Source: Prochlorococcus sp. HOT208_60m_813O14 (GTDB lineage: Bacteria > Cyanobacteriota > Cyanobacteriia > PCC-6307 > Cyanobiaceae). From it: a stretch of DNA of 64,000 nucleotides. The notes beneath the pieces were generated by a model, which was not told where the DNA came from, made no database searches, and saw only the letters and a program-made list of their open reading frames with translations. Both the position numbers and the translations under genes were made by a program. Shown piece after piece: positions 51,096 through 62,532 of the stretch; within the stretch, counting starts at the first letter, position 1, and every line of letters starts with the position of its first letter. The stretch is from positions 80,101-144,100 of the forward strand of contig MWOO01000188.1 of NCBI GenBank assembly GCA_002025945.1, written 5' to 3'.

Positions 51096-52019
51096 TTATT
51101 TTTTATTGTTTTTAAAAATTCTTAGAGCATTATCTCTGTCTTTTTTAATTTGATTAGAAAGTTGATCTATATTTTTGAACTGGATTTGAGATCTAAGCTT
51201 TTCAAAAGGTTCTACAGATAGATTTAAACCATATAGATCGATATCTTTATTAATTAAATGAACTTCAACTGCAGATGGCAATAAAGGATTTATTGTTGGT
51301 TGAGAGCCGAGATTCATAACAGATTCAATTTTTTGGTGGGAATTTTCTATAGATGTCCAAGCTGCGTAGACTCCTTCTCCAGGTAAAAATTTTCTTCCAT
51401 CTATTTCAAGATTTGCGGTAGGCCATCCTATACTTTTCCCAATCCCTTTACCTTTTACAACCTTTCCATTAAAACTATAAGGCCTCTTAAGCATTTCGGA
51501 AGCATTTCTCAGATCACTTTTCTCTAATAAATCTCTTATTCTGCTGCTACTAATTCTACCTTCTTTGTCTTCTAAAATTGGAGTAATTTTTAGTTTTATT
51601 TCCGTATCTTTAATCGTATTTTTTATAGTATTTATGTCTCCACTTCTCCTAAACCCAAATTTAAAATTAGCACCCACAGAAATGTTTTTTGCTTGTAATT
51701 GATTTATTAAAATATCTCTTACAAATTTTTCTGCACTAAATTTGGATAGTTCCTTATTAAAAGGAATCAGAACTAATTGTTCAATCCCGAGATCTTCAAG
51801 AATAGGAAGTTTTTCATGAGGAAGGTCAAGTCTAAGACGCGTCTCTTTATATAGAACTTCTCTTGGATGAGGCCAGAAGCTTGCAATTGTTGGGGTGCAT
51901 TGATTCTCTTCAACTACACTTTTTATTAGTTTTCTGTGGCCAGCATGTAAGCCATCAAAACTTCCAATAGCTATTGAAGTAGGATTCTTAACTTCAGATG
52001 GCGATATTAAAGAGATCAA
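51096..52019 (-). CDS. ribF: Riboflavin kinase/FAD synthetase
   Basis: IAIGSFDGLHAGHRKLI; GRISSSRIRDLL; GWPTANLEID. Confidence 0.95.
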   Translation of the reverse strand: MISLISPSEVKNPTSIAIGSFDGLHAGHRKLIKSVVEENQCTPTIASFWPHPREVLYKETRLRLDLPHEKLPILEDLGIEQLVLIPFNKELSKFSAEKFVRDILINQLQAKNISVGANFKFGFRRSGDINTIKNTIKDTEIKLKITPILEDKEGRISSSRIRDLLEKSDLRNASEMLKRPYSFNGKVVKGKGIGKSIGWPTANLEIDGRKFLPGEGVYAAWTSIENSHQKIESVMNLGSQPTINPLLPSAVEVHLINKDIDLYGLNLSVEPFEKLRSQIQFKNIDQLSNQIKKDRDNALRIFKNNKK

Positions 52020-52087
52020 AAGATTACGTGCAATTTTATGATTTTGATGGCAAATTTGAATAGATTATAGTTTATTCAATCAAATGA

Positions 52088-52621
52088 ATGCCTGACAAAA
52101 TTGATTTTCAGTCCCTTTCATTTGGAATGCGGCGCATTGGATGGATACGTTTTTGGGTTCAATCCATTTTAGGTGTTGTTGTTGCGGCTGTTTTGCTTTT
52201 TTCAAATGTTGTAAATAATAGCGAAGGACAGCTTGGCTTAGCGCCTGGTCTATCACTTACAACAATATCCTTGATTTTACTACTTTTTAGTCTTTGGCAA
52301 GGTTGGTTAATAGTAAGAACTGGTAGAGCGATCGCAAGCAATGCAAGGCCGTCAAGAGGACAAACCAGCAAATTAATAAAAAGAGGCCTACTAGTTGATT
52401 TATTGGGAATTTTGTTTGGATTAATTGGATATCAAGCTCTTATGGGCGCCCTATTTATTCAAGCATCCTCTCAGACGACTGGACAATTGATAACAGCGAC
52501 ATCTGACATCCCAATTACTGGGCTTGAAATATTATCAGTTCTGAGTAACACACAAGTTATTGCGGCTCATTTTTTTGGACTTTGCTTCTCTTTATGGCTT
52601 TTAAGAAGGATTTACAAATGA
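52088..52621 (+). CDS. DUF3611-type membrane protein
   Basis: [35 protein letters not shown]-rich. Confidence 0.7.
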   Translation: MPDKIDFQSLSFGMRRIGWIRFWVQSILGVVVAAVLLFSNVVNNSEGQLGLAPGLSLTTISLILLLFSLWQGWLIVRTGRAIASNARPSRGQTSKLIKRGLLVDLLGILFGLIGYQALMGALFIQASSQTTGQLITATSDIPITGLEILSVLSNTQVIAAHFFGLCFSLWLLRRIYK

Positions 52622-53410
52622 ATTATTAATTTTAGGCAAGTCTTCTAAATCACCCCTCCAAAATAAATCTGGTTCTACAGGTGTAAGCGATATTTTATTA
52701 TCTTGTATTTGGGATACATCACTAGGCCAATTCTTAGGACCATAACCTTTTGATTTAAGATCTAAAACCACCTCACCCGCTAACCAATAATAATCATCAC
52801 CCCTGGGATCTTCTCTTTTGGAAAATTGATTTTTATATTTTCTCACTGATAATCTTGTCCATGATAACTCTTTTATTTTGCTTTTATCGCAAGGGGGGAT
52901 ATTTAAATTTAAGAGAAGTGAAGCTGGCCAACTATCGTTAATTGCTTGTTCGGCAATATTCATTGCAATTTCTCCGACAAATTCAAAATTCTTCCATTTG
53001 AAACTGGCCACACTTATTGCCATGGAGGGAACATTTTCTAATGTGCCTTCCATGGCTGCAGCGACTGTGCCTGAACAAAAAATATCTGTACCTAAATTGG
53101 GACCATGATTTATTCCAGAAAGAACTAGATCGGGTTTATTATCCAAGAGTTCAGAAAGTGCTAATTTGACGCAATCAGCAGGAGTGCCCGAACATCCCCA
53201 AGCTTCAATTCCCTCCTCAAATAATTCGTCCGCTCTTTCCACTCTTAATGGAGATTGTAAAGTAAGACCATGGCCAGTAGCTGATCTTTCTTGGTCAGGG
53301 CATACTACTTTCACCTTATGTCCTCTTTTTTGTGCTGATTTTGCTAGAGCTCTTATTCCCGCTGCAAAAACACCATCATCATTGCTAATTAATATATTTA
53401 ACGGTTTCAT
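52601..53410 (-). CDS. surE: 5'/3'-nucleotidase SurE
   Basis: [53 protein letters not shown]. Confidence 0.96.
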   Translation of the reverse strand: MKPLNILISNDDGVFAAGIRALAKSAQKRGHKVKVVCPDQERSATGHGLTLQSPLRVERADELFEEGIEAWGCSGTPADCVKLALSELLDNKPDLVLSGINHGPNLGTDIFCSGTVAAAMEGTLENVPSMAISVASFKWKNFEFVGEIAMNIAEQAINDSWPASLLLNLNIPPCDKSKIKELSWTRLSVRKYKNQFSKREDPRGDDYYWLAGEVVLDLKSKGYGPKNWPSDVSQIQDNKISLTPVEPDLFWRGDLEDLPKINNSFVNPS

Positions 53411-53478
53411 TAATCAATAAATTTTATTTATGGACGATATTTAAGTAAGATAAAGCAATACTTATTTTTACTATATCA

Positions 53479-54486
53479 GTGAGTCAGATTGAATCATTAA
53501 GTCAAATTGAGGAAAAACTAAATAATCTTTCTCTATCAGCAAAAATTAATATAGATAATGCTTATACTCATGAAGAGTTGGATGAATTAAGAGTTTCCCT
53601 GCTAGGAAAAAAAGGTGATTTGTCAATTATCTTGAAAACGATGGGTCAATTATCTGCTACTGATAGACCAATTGTTGGCCAGAAGGCAAATTTAATAAAG
53701 ATAAATTTGCAAGAATTAATAACTGAAAGAAAGAATCAACTAAATAATGAAGCTTTAGATAAAAAGATTAAAACAGAAACAATTGATGTAACTATCCCTT
53801 CGCTTGGAACACCCCCTGGGAATAAACATCCTTTAATTTCAACTCAAGATGAAATAATAGATATTTTTTGTGGTTTAGGATACTCAGTTGAAAGTGGTCC
53901 AGAAATAGAAACTGATTTTTATAACTTTGAGTCTCTCAATATTCCCAAAAATCATCCCGCAAGAGATATGCAGGATACTTTCTATTTCGATGAAAATCGA
54001 CTTTTAAGGACGCATACTTCTCCTGTTCAGATAAGATACTTAGAGAAAAATCCTCCTCCAGTAAGAATTATTGCTCCCGGAAGAGTATATAGGAGAGATG
54101 CTGTAGATGCTACTCATTCCCCTGTATTTAATCAAGTTGAAGTTTTATGCATTGATAGAGATATTAACTTTAGTCATTTAAGAGGAACAGTTCTTACCTT
54201 TTTAAAGACTTTTTTTGGAGATATCCCTGTAAGATTTAGAGCTAGTTATTTTCCATTTACAGAACCTTCTGCAGAAGTAGATGTAAAATGGAAAGGTAAA
54301 TGGCTAGAAGTAATGGGCTGTGGGATGGTGGATCCTAAGGTCTTAGAAAAATTAGGAATAGATTCTGAGAAATGGACTGGATTCGCAGCTGGATTAGGAG
54401 TTGAGAGATTTTGTATGGTAAGACATCAGATTGACGATATCAGAAAATTTTATACAAATGATCTTAGATTCTTAGGACAGTTCTAA
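53479..54486 (+). CDS. pheS: Phenylalanyl-tRNA synthetase alpha subunit (GTG start)
   Basis: [58 protein letters not shown]. Confidence 0.96.
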   Translation: MSQIESLSQIEEKLNNLSLSAKINIDNAYTHEELDELRVSLLGKKGDLSIILKTMGQLSATDRPIVGQKANLIKINLQELITERKNQLNNEALDKKIKTETIDVTIPSLGTPPGNKHPLISTQDEIIDIFCGLGYSVESGPEIETDFYNFESLNIPKNHPARDMQDTFYFDENRLLRTHTSPVQIRYLEKNPPPVRIIAPGRVYRRDAVDATHSPVFNQVEVLCIDRDINFSHLRGTVLTFLKTFFGDIPVRFRASYFPFTEPSAEVDVKWKGKWLEVMGCGMVDPKVLEKLGIDSEKWTGFAAGLGVERFCMVRHQIDDIRKFYTNDLRFLGQF

Positions 54487-54556
54487 TAAAATTAAAATTT
54501 TTAATTAGGATTGTCCAGCATATTAGTTTAAGATAGTCATAGATTTAGTTTTTTGA

Positions 54557-55465
54557 TTGGTACGTAAAGCAGGGCTAATCGTTAATGATGGGAAGGAACT
54601 TGCTGTCGAAACCGCAAGTTCTGTACAGAAAAAATTGGAAAATTCTAATTATGAAGTTGTAAGAGTTAGTAGCTCTGGTGGAATGGTTGGATTCGCTAAT
54701 CCTGATCAACATGTTCGTCCTTTGGGATATAAGAATTGTGTCCCTGAGGGGTTTGACTCATTAATGGAATTTGCAATAGTTCTCGGCGGAGATGGAACGG
54801 TGCTTTCTGCAGCAAGGCAAACAGCACCTGCTAAAATTCCAATACTTACAATAAATACGGGTCATTTAGGTTTTCTCGCAGAAGCTTATTTATCTAATCT
54901 TAATGAGGCAATAGATAAAATCATTTCCGGTAATTGGGATATTGAAGAAAGGACTTGCTTTATTATTAGTGTAATGAGAAATGATCAGAGGAGATGGGAG
55001 TCTCTCTGCCTCAATGAGATGGCTCTTCATAGAGAACCTCTGACAAGTATGTGTCATTTTGAGATTTCTATAGGGCGACACGCTCCTGTGGATATTTCAG
55101 CTGATGGAGTTATTTTATCTACACCAACTGGATCTACTGCCTATTCTCTAAGTGCTGGCGGGCCAGTTATTACACCTGATTGCCCAGTAGTGCAATTAAC
55201 TCCAATTGCTCCGCATTCATTGGCATCTAGAGCATTGGTTTTTAATGATTCGGAGCCAGTAACTGTTTTCCCTGCAACTCCTGAAAGGTTGGTAATGGTT
55301 GTTGATGGAAATGCTGGATGTTATGTTTGGCCTGAGGATAGGGTTCTAATAAGAAAAAGTAAACACTTAGTAAAGTTTATTAGACTTGAAGATCATGAAT
55401 TTTTCCAAGTTTTAAGAAATAAACTAGGTTGGGGTTTGCCCCATGTTGCTAAACCTAACAAGTAA
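54557..55465 (+). CDS. nadK: NAD kinase (TTG start)
   Basis: [41 protein letters not shown]. Confidence 0.95.
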   Translation: MVRKAGLIVNDGKELAVETASSVQKKLENSNYEVVRVSSSGGMVGFANPDQHVRPLGYKNCVPEGFDSLMEFAIVLGGDGTVLSAARQTAPAKIPILTINTGHLGFLAEAYLSNLNEAIDKIISGNWDIEERTCFIISVMRNDQRRWESLCLNEMALHREPLTSMCHFEISIGRHAPVDISADGVILSTPTGSTAYSLSAGGPVITPDCPVVQLTPIAPHSLASRALVFNDSEPVTVFPATPERLVMVVDGNAGCYVWPEDRVLIRKSKHLVKFIRLEDHEFFQVLRNKLGWGLPHVAKPNK

Positions 55466-55478
55466 AAACTTATTAAAT

Positions 55479-56753
55479 TTATTTTTTCCCTTTTAGTAGA
55501 AAAACAGGATTATTTGGTTCTAATCTCATTCCCTCAGAGATACTTAAGCTTTTAAAGGTCTGAATTAAATTTAAATTTGTTTTGAAATTTTTATCTTCTA
55601 AGGCCTCTTTCAACTCTTTAATGGTTTGAATGTCAATTATTGGGATAACGATAATATCTCCAATATTCATACATTGAGCCAGTTTATTAATAATCAGAAT
55701 TTTAGTGTTTTTATCGCACCCTCCAATTACTAATCTGTTAGGTTTTTCAATAGTCATAAAAATTCTCTTAATGAAAATATTATTTATATTTTCCTCAAAA
55801 ATAAATTTTGGTTTAACTCCTAGCCTTTTTGAGTTTTCTAATATTAACGCTTTTGAGCCAATTCTTTTATCGATGCAAAATAATTCTAAATTAGGCCTTA
55901 GTTTTAATGCTTCTAAACCAATTGATCCACAGCCTGCCCCAATATCCCAAATAATACCATCATTTGGAAGCTCTAGATCAGCTAAGATTTGAATGCGAAC
56001 TTCTCTTTTCGTTAATAAATTTGGTCTATCTTCAAAAGTTTTAAAAATAGAATCACTGATTCCAAAAAGAGGGATATTATTATTCGAATAATTTTTCTTT
56101 GTTTTTGTTAGAACAGCAATGTTCAAACTCGATATGTCAGTGGGTAATGACTCTTTTAGATTTAATTTCCTTATTCTTTCATTGTCGAAGCCTATCTCTT
56201 CACAAAGCCAAAAATTATAAAAGTCAATCAAATTTAATTCTGATAAGTTCTTTTGGATTATTTCTAAACTTTTGCTTGTTGAATCTGTAATAATAGCCAA
56301 ACTTGAAGGCTTAGTTTTAAGAGCCTCAACTAGCTGATTTGAATCTCTTCCATGAATACTTACAATAATAGTATCTTGCCAAGGGATCTTTAACTTACTA
56401 AATGCCAATTGAATACATGTATTCGAAGGGTAGAAATTTAACTCATCTTTTGAAAAATTTTCTAGAAGTATTCTTCCTATCCCAAACCAAAGAGGGTCTC
56501 CTCTTGAAATTAAAATAACATCACTTTTTTGAGATCTAAGCCAATTAATGAGTTTATTATTACTTTGGCTTTCAAAAAATATTTTCTTTTGATCAAAATT
56601 ATTTTCGCTCCATGATTTAATTTTTTCAAAGTATGAATTAGGAACTGCAACATTAACTGTTTTAAAAAATAGATTTTGTAATTTAATAGGTAAATCTTCA
56701 AATTTAAAAGAATTTATCCCAATTACATGTATTTTTCTATTTATTTCTGTCAT
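55479..56753 (-). CDS. cobL: Precorrin-6Y C5,15-methyltransferase (CbiE-CbiT/CobL)
   Basis: N-term tetrapyrrole methylase (ISRGDPLWFGIGRIL); C-term WDIGAGCGSIGLEALKL. Confidence 0.9.
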   Translation of the reverse strand: MTEINRKIHVIGINSFKFEDLPIKLQNLFFKTVNVAVPNSYFEKIKSWSENNFDQKKIFFESQSNNKLINWLRSQKSDVILISRGDPLWFGIGRILLENFSKDELNFYPSNTCIQLAFSKLKIPWQDTIIVSIHGRDSNQLVEALKTKPSSLAIITDSTSKSLEIIQKNLSELNLIDFYNFWLCEEIGFDNERIRKLNLKESLPTDISSLNIAVLTKTKKNYSNNNIPLFGISDSIFKTFEDRPNLLTKREVRIQILADLELPNDGIIWDIGAGCGSIGLEALKLRPNLELFCIDKRIGSKALILENSKRLGVKPKFIFEENINNIFIKRIFMTIEKPNRLVIGGCDKNTKILIINKLAQCMNIGDIIVIPIIDIQTIKELKEALEDKNFKTNLNLIQTFKSLSISEGMRLEPNNPVFLLKGKK

Positions 56754-56836
56754 GAATACTTATGGTAAAGAATCTAATTTATTTGAATGTTTTGTGAAAT
56801 TATCTTATTATTAATCGAGTTACCATAGTAAATTAA

Positions 56837-57088
56837 TTGTCTGAAAGGAGAAAGAGATTACATGATTTATTATTAACTCTTATTAATAAAGATAATGCAT
56901 TTGAGTTTATTGAAGAAGATTCAAACGATTTAACATCTAGCTATTCTGAAAAAGACACATTGAATTTATCTCGAGTTATAGAAAAAAATCGTAAAATAAT
57001 TAAAAAATACCAAGCTATTGTTAGAACAGCAGTAACCCTTGATGCCCTGATGGATTCAGAAAATGAAGAAAATTACAAAATCAAATAA
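56837..57088 (+). CDS. Small conserved hypothetical protein (TTG start)
   Basis: 83-aa ORF overlapping next ORF by 26 nt. Confidence 0.55.
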   Translation: MSERRKRLHDLLLTLINKDNAFEFIEEDSNDLTSSYSEKDTLNLSRVIEKNRKIIKKYQAIVRTAVTLDALMDSENEENYKIK

Positions 57089-57563
57089 ACATATTCTTTT
57101 TAAAGGTATTTTACCTTTGTTCTTTTTAATATCTTTATTTTTTAGCCCAATAAAAGTTTTTGCCGAAATATCAGAAACAGAAATTAATGGGGAGGTGATA
57201 AATGCTAGTAGTGAGTTTTTAAGGGACTTGGACTTTGAAACTTGGCAATTAGTAGCTTATAAATCACCACTTTTAGAAGATAAATTAATTTTAAGGGTTA
57301 TAGGATATCCAGGAAATCTTAGGATTGATCACCCAACTGGATTAAGAGTTGAATCTGGGAGAAAACAGTGGGTACTTGAAGATCAAACATTACTTAACTT
57401 GGAGTTAGCTAATGACCGGAGACAAGCCGCCGCAGAATTTGATCTTGATGGGCTTATTCAAAATATTGACAAAAATAGACCATTGAGATTATCTCTATCG
57501 GGTGTTTTTTCAGAGTTACCTGTTCCGCCTTTCTTGGTTAAAGAATGGAGATCACTAAGTTAA
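57063..57563 (+). CDS. DUF3122-type exported protein
   Basis: Signal peptide then LDFETWQLVAYKSPLLEDKLILRVIGYPGNLRIDHPTGLRVESG. Confidence 0.75.
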   Translation: MKKITKSNKHILFKGILPLFFLISLFFSPIKVFAEISETEINGEVINASSEFLRDLDFETWQLVAYKSPLLEDKLILRVIGYPGNLRIDHPTGLRVESGRKQWVLEDQTLLNLELANDRRQAAAEFDLDGLIQNIDKNRPLRLSLSGVFSELPVPPFLVKEWRSLS

Positions 57564-57579
57564 TTAACATATAGACGAA

Positions 57580-58674
57580 ATGTCTGAAATAAACTTAAGC
57601 CATACAAAATGGATGAAACGAGCAATTTTTTTGGCTTCGTTAGGCAATAATACAACGAGTCCTAACCCTAGGGTAGGTGCAGTAATTCTTGATAAAAAAG
57701 GAAACCTTATTTCAGAAGGATTTCATTACAAAGCTGGGATGCCTCATGCTGAGGCAATGGCTTTTAGTAATTTAAAAAAGGATGCTAAAGGAGGATCAAT
57801 TTATGTGAATCTTGAACCTTGCTGCCATCAAGGTAAAACACCCCCATGCGTTGATAAGGTAATTTCTTCAGGTATAAGAAAGATATATATATCTATTCAA
57901 GATCCTGATAAAAGAGTTTCTGGGAAAGGTATTAAACTTTTAAAAGATGCCGGAATTGAAGTTCACTTAGGATTATGTAAAAAGGAATCCTTAGAATTAA
58001 ATAAAGCATTTATTCATAGAAATATTACTAAAAAGTCATTTGGCGTTCTTAAATGGGCTATGAGCATCGATGGCAGAATTGGTTTAAAAAATGGTAAAAG
58101 TAAATGGATCACAAATGAAGAATCAAGGTCTCTAGTGCACTCTTTTAGAGCAGGATTTGATGCAATAATAATTGGTGGAAATACATTAAGAAAAGATAAC
58201 CCATTCTTGACTACAAGAGGTTCAAAAAATCCTGAGCCTCTGCGAGTTGTTTTCACAAAAAGTTTAGATCTTCCTTCAAAATCGAATCTTTGGGATTGTA
58301 GTAAGGCAAAAACTATAGTTATTTATGATTCTTCTACGGCAGATGAAAGCAACCTCGCAAGGATTCCGAAATGTGTAGAGATTGAAAAGGTATCATCAGA
58401 TGATCCACAGTTAATTTCAAAAATACTAGCTAAAAGAGGGTGTAATAAAGTCTTATGGGAATGTGGCCCTAGCTTAGCTACCGCCGCTGTTAAATCTAAT
58501 TGTATTCAAGAAATAATTACTTTTATTGCTCCGAAAATTTTAGGTGGAGAAAATAGTATGAATCCTCTTGCTGACTTTGCATTTAAAGAAATGAATGAAA
58601 TTATTAAATTAAGTGATTTTCAGGTCAGTTTGATTGGCAACGATATATGCGTTAAAAGTTCTTTTAAAAATTAA
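57580..58674 (+). CDS. ribD: Bifunctional pyrimidine deaminase/reductase RibD
   Basis: SPNPRVGAVIL; GMPHAEAMAF; VNLEPCCHQGKTPPCVDKVI; LKWAMSIDGRIG. Confidence 0.95.
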   Translation: MSEINLSHTKWMKRAIFLASLGNNTTSPNPRVGAVILDKKGNLISEGFHYKAGMPHAEAMAFSNLKKDAKGGSIYVNLEPCCHQGKTPPCVDKVISSGIRKIYISIQDPDKRVSGKGIKLLKDAGIEVHLGLCKKESLELNKAFIHRNITKKSFGVLKWAMSIDGRIGLKNGKSKWITNEESRSLVHSFRAGFDAIIIGGNTLRKDNPFLTTRGSKNPEPLRVVFTKSLDLPSKSNLWDCSKAKTIVIYDSSTADESNLARIPKCVEIEKVSSDDPQLISKILAKRGCNKVLWECGPSLATAAVKSNCIQEIITFIAPKILGGENSMNPLADFAFKEMNEIIKLSDFQVSLIGNDICVKSSFKN

Positions 58675-58697
58675 CTATTAATACTTACATTTATATA

Positions 58698-58727
58698 TGG
58701 GTCAAAGTACCGTACGGTTCTTACCCA
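58698..58727. promoter_or_regulatory. Extended interrupted palindrome upstream of ftsH
   Basis: TGGGT-caaagt-ACCGTACGGT-tctt-ACCCA; perfect 10-bp core at 58709-58718. Confidence 0.5.
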
Positions 58728-58793
58728 AAAAAAATGTTACAGATACGGAATCTCTTCGTTTAGTTTATAATAAATTCAAATTTGACAATAACC

Positions 58794-60656
58794 ATGCCAA
58801 TAAGACAAGACGATAATCAACCTAATAAAAGATTTGGAATTATAAATATTATATTGATAGGAGTTGGAGCATTACTTTTATTTAGTAGTCTTTTCCCTAA
58901 TCAAAATATGCAAATCCCAAGGGTTCCTTACTCTTTGTTCATAGATCAAGTTAATGATGGGGAAGTGAAGCGTGCATATATCACTCAAGAACAAATTAGA
59001 TATGAATTAAATGGAGCGGAAGAAGGTGCACCTTCGGTTTTGGCGACAACCCCAATTTTTGATATGGATCTCCCGCAGAGGTTAGAAAGTAAAGGTGTAG
59101 AATTCGCAGCTGCTCCTCCAAAAAAACCTAATTTCTTCTCAACCATCTTGAGCTGGGTTGTTCCACCTTTAATTTTTATTCTCGTTTTACAATTCTTTGC
59201 CAGAAGAAGTATGGGAGGTGGGGGAGCGCAAGGTGCTCTAAGTTTTACTAAAAGTAAAGCTAAAGTTTATGTTCCTGATGATGAATCAAAGGTGACATTT
59301 GCTGATGTAGCAGGTGTTGATGAAGCTAAAGACGAATTAACAGAAATAGTTGATTTTTTAAAAAAACCAGAAAGATATACAGATATAGGAGCGCGTATAC
59401 CTAAAGGAGTTCTTCTAGTGGGTCCTCCAGGTACAGGCAAAACTCTACTTTCAAAAGCTGTTGCGGGTGAAGCAGAAGTTCCTTTTTTCATTATTTCAGG
59501 TTCTGAGTTCGTAGAGTTGTTTGTTGGTGCTGGTGCAGCTAGGGTCAGAGATTTATTTGAACAAGCCAAGAAAAAAGCGCCATGCATAATATTTATCGAC
59601 GAATTAGATGCTATTGGTAAAAGTCGATCTGGCTCAATGGGTGTAGTTGGTGGTAATGATGAAAGGGAACAAACATTAAATCAGCTTCTCACCGAAATGG
59701 ATGGCTTCGCCTCAACAGATAAACCAGTTATAGTTCTTGCAGCTACAAACCAGCCAGAGGTTCTTGATGCAGCCTTATTAAGACCAGGTAGATTTGACAG
59801 ACAAGTTTTAGTTGACAGACCTGATTTGTCTGGGAGAAAGACGATCCTTGAAATTTATACTAAAAAAGTTAAATTAGCAGATTCCATAGATTTAGACTCT
59901 ATCGCTCAAGCAACAAGTGGATTTGCAGGAGCCGATTTAGCAAACATGGTTAATGAAGCTGCTTTGCTTGCTGCTAGGGCTAAAAGAAAAAGTGTTGAGC
60001 AAAAAGATTTAAGTGAAGCGATAGAAAGGGTTGTAGCTGGTCTGGAAAAGAAGAGTCGTGTTTTACAAGATGATGAAAAGAAAGTTGTTGCTTACCATGA
60101 AGTCGGTCATGCAATAGTGGGACATCTAATGCCTGGAGGTTCAAAAGTTGCAAAGATTTCGATTGTACCAAGAGGGATGAGTGCACTAGGTTATACACTT
60201 CAATTGCCAACTGAAGAAAGATTCTTGAATTCTAAAGAGGAATTAAAAGGACAAATAGCTACACTTCTTGGAGGGAGATCTGCAGAAGAGGTTGTCTTTG
60301 GAAAGATTACAACTGGAGCTTCAAATGATTTACAAAGAGCAACTGATATAGCAGAACAAATGGTGGGCACATTTGGAATGAGTGATATCCTTGGCCCCTT
60401 AGCTTATGACAAACAAGGTGGGGGTCAGTTCTTAGGAAATGGAAATAACCCTAGAAGATCAGTTAGTGATGCTACTGCACAAGCAATAGACAAAGAAGTT
60501 AGAGATTTAGTTGATGATGCGCATGAAACTGCACTTAATATTTTGAGGAATAATCTACCTCTCCTTGAATCGATATCACAAAAAATTCTACAAGAGGAAG
60601 TTATAGAAGGAGAGGATCTTAAAACTCTTCTAGCAGAATCTAAAATGCCTGCATAG
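58794..60656 (+). CDS. ftsH: ATP-dependent zinc metalloprotease FtsH (ATG 58794; ORF track shows upstream TTG 58782)
   Basis: [29 protein letters not shown] region; HEVGHAIVG zinc site. Confidence 0.97.
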   Translation: MPIRQDDNQPNKRFGIINIILIGVGALLLFSSLFPNQNMQIPRVPYSLFIDQVNDGEVKRAYITQEQIRYELNGAEEGAPSVLATTPIFDMDLPQRLESKGVEFAAAPPKKPNFFSTILSWVVPPLIFILVLQFFARRSMGGGGAQGALSFTKSKAKVYVPDDESKVTFADVAGVDEAKDELTEIVDFLKKPERYTDIGARIPKGVLLVGPPGTGKTLLSKAVAGEAEVPFFIISGSEFVELFVGAGAARVRDLFEQAKKKAPCIIFIDELDAIGKSRSGSMGVVGGNDEREQTLNQLLTEMDGFASTDKPVIVLAATNQPEVLDAALLRPGRFDRQVLVDRPDLSGRKTILEIYTKKVKLADSIDLDSIAQATSGFAGADLANMVNEAALLAARAKRKSVEQKDLSEAIERVVAGLEKKSRVLQDDEKKVVAYHEVGHAIVGHLMPGGSKVAKISIVPRGMSALGYTLQLPTEERFLNSKEELKGQIATLLGGRSAEEVVFGKITTGASNDLQRATDIAEQMVGTFGMSDILGPLAYDKQGGGQFLGNGNNPRRSVSDATAQAIDKEVRDLVDDAHETALNILRNNLPLLESISQKILQEEVIEGEDLKTLLAESKMPA

Positions 60657-60684
60657 TAGAATTTAGGTTTTCATACGAACTTAT

Positions 60685-61608
60685 ATGCTAAAACCAATCA
60701 GGCTTGCAAATAAAAATTTTTTATCAAGCTTGGACATTTCGAGTAATGAATTATTGCATATTTTAGAAATTGCTAAAAATTTCAAAAATAAAGATTTAAA
60801 TTTTGAACTAAAAGATAAAGTTTTAGGACTAATTTTTGATAAGTCATCTACTCGAACCAGGGTAAGTTTTCAGGTTGCAATGTCAAGGATTGGCGGCACC
60901 ACAGTTGATCTAAATCCCACTACATCACAAATTGGAAGAGGCGAGCCTATAAGAGATACAGCAAGAGTTTTAAGTAGATATTGTGATGTTCTTGCAATAA
61001 GAACCTTTAAACAATCTGATTTGGAAGAGTATGCCAAATGGTCTTCTAAGCCAGTTATTAACGCTCTCACAGATATTGAACATCCCTGCCAAGCTTTGGC
61101 CGATTATATGACAATTAGAGAAGAATTTGGTGATTTTAAAAACGTAGTTTTGACTTTTATAGGTGATGGTAATAATGTCGCTAACTCTCTTATTTTGTGC
61201 GGAGCTCTATTAGGGGTTGAAGTTAGAATTGCATGCCCTAAAGGTTATGAACCAAATGATTTGATAATTAATAAAGCTAAAAAAATTTATAAGAATAAAA
61301 ATTTATTAACAATCACTAATGATCCTATGATTGCAGTAAAGGGGGCAAATGTTCTATATACAGATGTTTGGTCATCCATGGGGGAAGAGAATCAAAAAGA
61401 AGAGAAAGATAAAGACTTTCTAGGATTCACGATTGATCAGAATTTAGTAAGAAATGCTAATAAAGATGCAATAGTTCTTCATTGTCTTCCTGCCTATAGA
61501 TCCAAAGAAATAACTGAAGAAGTTATTGAAAGTAAAAAAAGTAGAATCTTCGAACAGGCAGAAAATAGAATGCATGCTCAACAAGCTCTTCTTTCCTGCC
61601 TTCTTTGA
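60685..61608 (+). CDS. argF: Ornithine carbamoyltransferase
   Basis: FDKSSTRTRVSFQVAMSRIGGTTVDL; HPCQALADY; VLHCLPAYR. Confidence 0.96.
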   Translation: MLKPIRLANKNFLSSLDISSNELLHILEIAKNFKNKDLNFELKDKVLGLIFDKSSTRTRVSFQVAMSRIGGTTVDLNPTTSQIGRGEPIRDTARVLSRYCDVLAIRTFKQSDLEEYAKWSSKPVINALTDIEHPCQALADYMTIREEFGDFKNVVLTFIGDGNNVANSLILCGALLGVEVRIACPKGYEPNDLIINKAKKIYKNKNLLTITNDPMIAVKGANVLYTDVWSSMGEENQKEEKDKDFLGFTIDQNLVRNANKDAIVLHCLPAYRSKEITEEVIESKKSRIFEQAENRMHAQQALLSCLL

Positions 61609-61637
61609 TGAAAAGATTGCCATTTACGTTTCAAAGA

Positions 61638-61667
61638 GGTACAAATGTATTAGAGTACAAATGTTTT
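61638..61667. promoter_or_regulatory. Tandem LexA-box-like repeats in front of lexA
   Basis: GGTACAAATGTATT (61638-61651) and AGTACAAATGTTTT (61654-61667). Confidence 0.6.
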
Positions 61668-61668
61668 T

Positions 61669-62286
61669 ATGGTAACTTCTGAAGGGGGCGAGCTTACAGA
61701 CGCTCAGAATGAGCTTTATTCATGGATAAAGAACTATATGAGGGACTTCCAACATAGTCCTTCGATTAGACAAATGATGCAAGCCATGGGTCTTAAATCT
61801 CCTGCTCCAATTCAAAGTCGTTTAAAGCATTTACAAGAAAAAGGATATATATCGTGGCAAGAAGGTAAAGCTAGAACTATGCAAATAGTAGACGAAATTA
61901 TTGGAGGGGTTCCAATTAAGGGTTCTGTTGCTGCAGGAGGTTTAATTGAAACTTATTCTGATGTTAATGAAAATTTGGATTTATCTGAAGTTTTAGAAAA
62001 AAAGGATGTATTCGCTTTAACTGTAAATGGTGATTCAATGATAGATGCTTGTATTGCTCATGGAGATATGGTTTTAATGGAACCTATTAAAGATTCTTTT
62101 TCTCTGAGAAATGGAATGATCGTGAGTGCTATGGTACCAGGACTAGGCACTACATTGAAATATTTTATAAAAAAAGGACAAAAAATATACTTAGAAGCAG
62201 CAAATCCAGCTTACGAACCTATTGAACTAAATTTAGATGAAGTGGTTTTTCAAGGAAAATTGTTGGCTGTTTGGAGAAAGATTTAA
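61669..62286 (+). CDS. lexA: LexA repressor
   Basis: HSPSIRQMMQAMGLKSPAPIQSRLKHLQEKGYI HTH; VAAGG cleavage region; VNGDSMIDACI Ser; TTLKYF Lys. Confidence 0.94.
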   Translation: MVTSEGGELTDAQNELYSWIKNYMRDFQHSPSIRQMMQAMGLKSPAPIQSRLKHLQEKGYISWQEGKARTMQIVDEIIGGVPIKGSVAAGGLIETYSDVNENLDLSEVLEKKDVFALTVNGDSMIDACIAHGDMVLMEPIKDSFSLRNGMIVSAMVPGLGTTLKYFIKKGQKIYLEAANPAYEPIELNLDEVVFQGKLLAVWRKI

Positions 62287-62532
62287 AGCGTTTGAGGAAT
62301 AAAAAAATTAACTAATTTTTAGTTCATTTTTAGTTCTAGTTTTAAGACAATTAATCAAACAGAAAACTTTCATAAAATATAGCCAACAAATTTAAGGTTT
62401 CCATTGAAAAGAAGCAAATTGATCCTTAAATTTAGATCGACTGATAATGAAGCGAGTATTTCTATTTCTTTTGTTTTTAAAGAATGAGAAAACTTCATAA
62501 TCAATAATAAGGATTTATCAATTTAATTCATC

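Noticed and set aside
62287-62532. Direct repeat tttttagttcatttttagttctagtttt after lexA
   Set aside because: Short and low complexity in AT-rich DNA; cannot be separated from chance.
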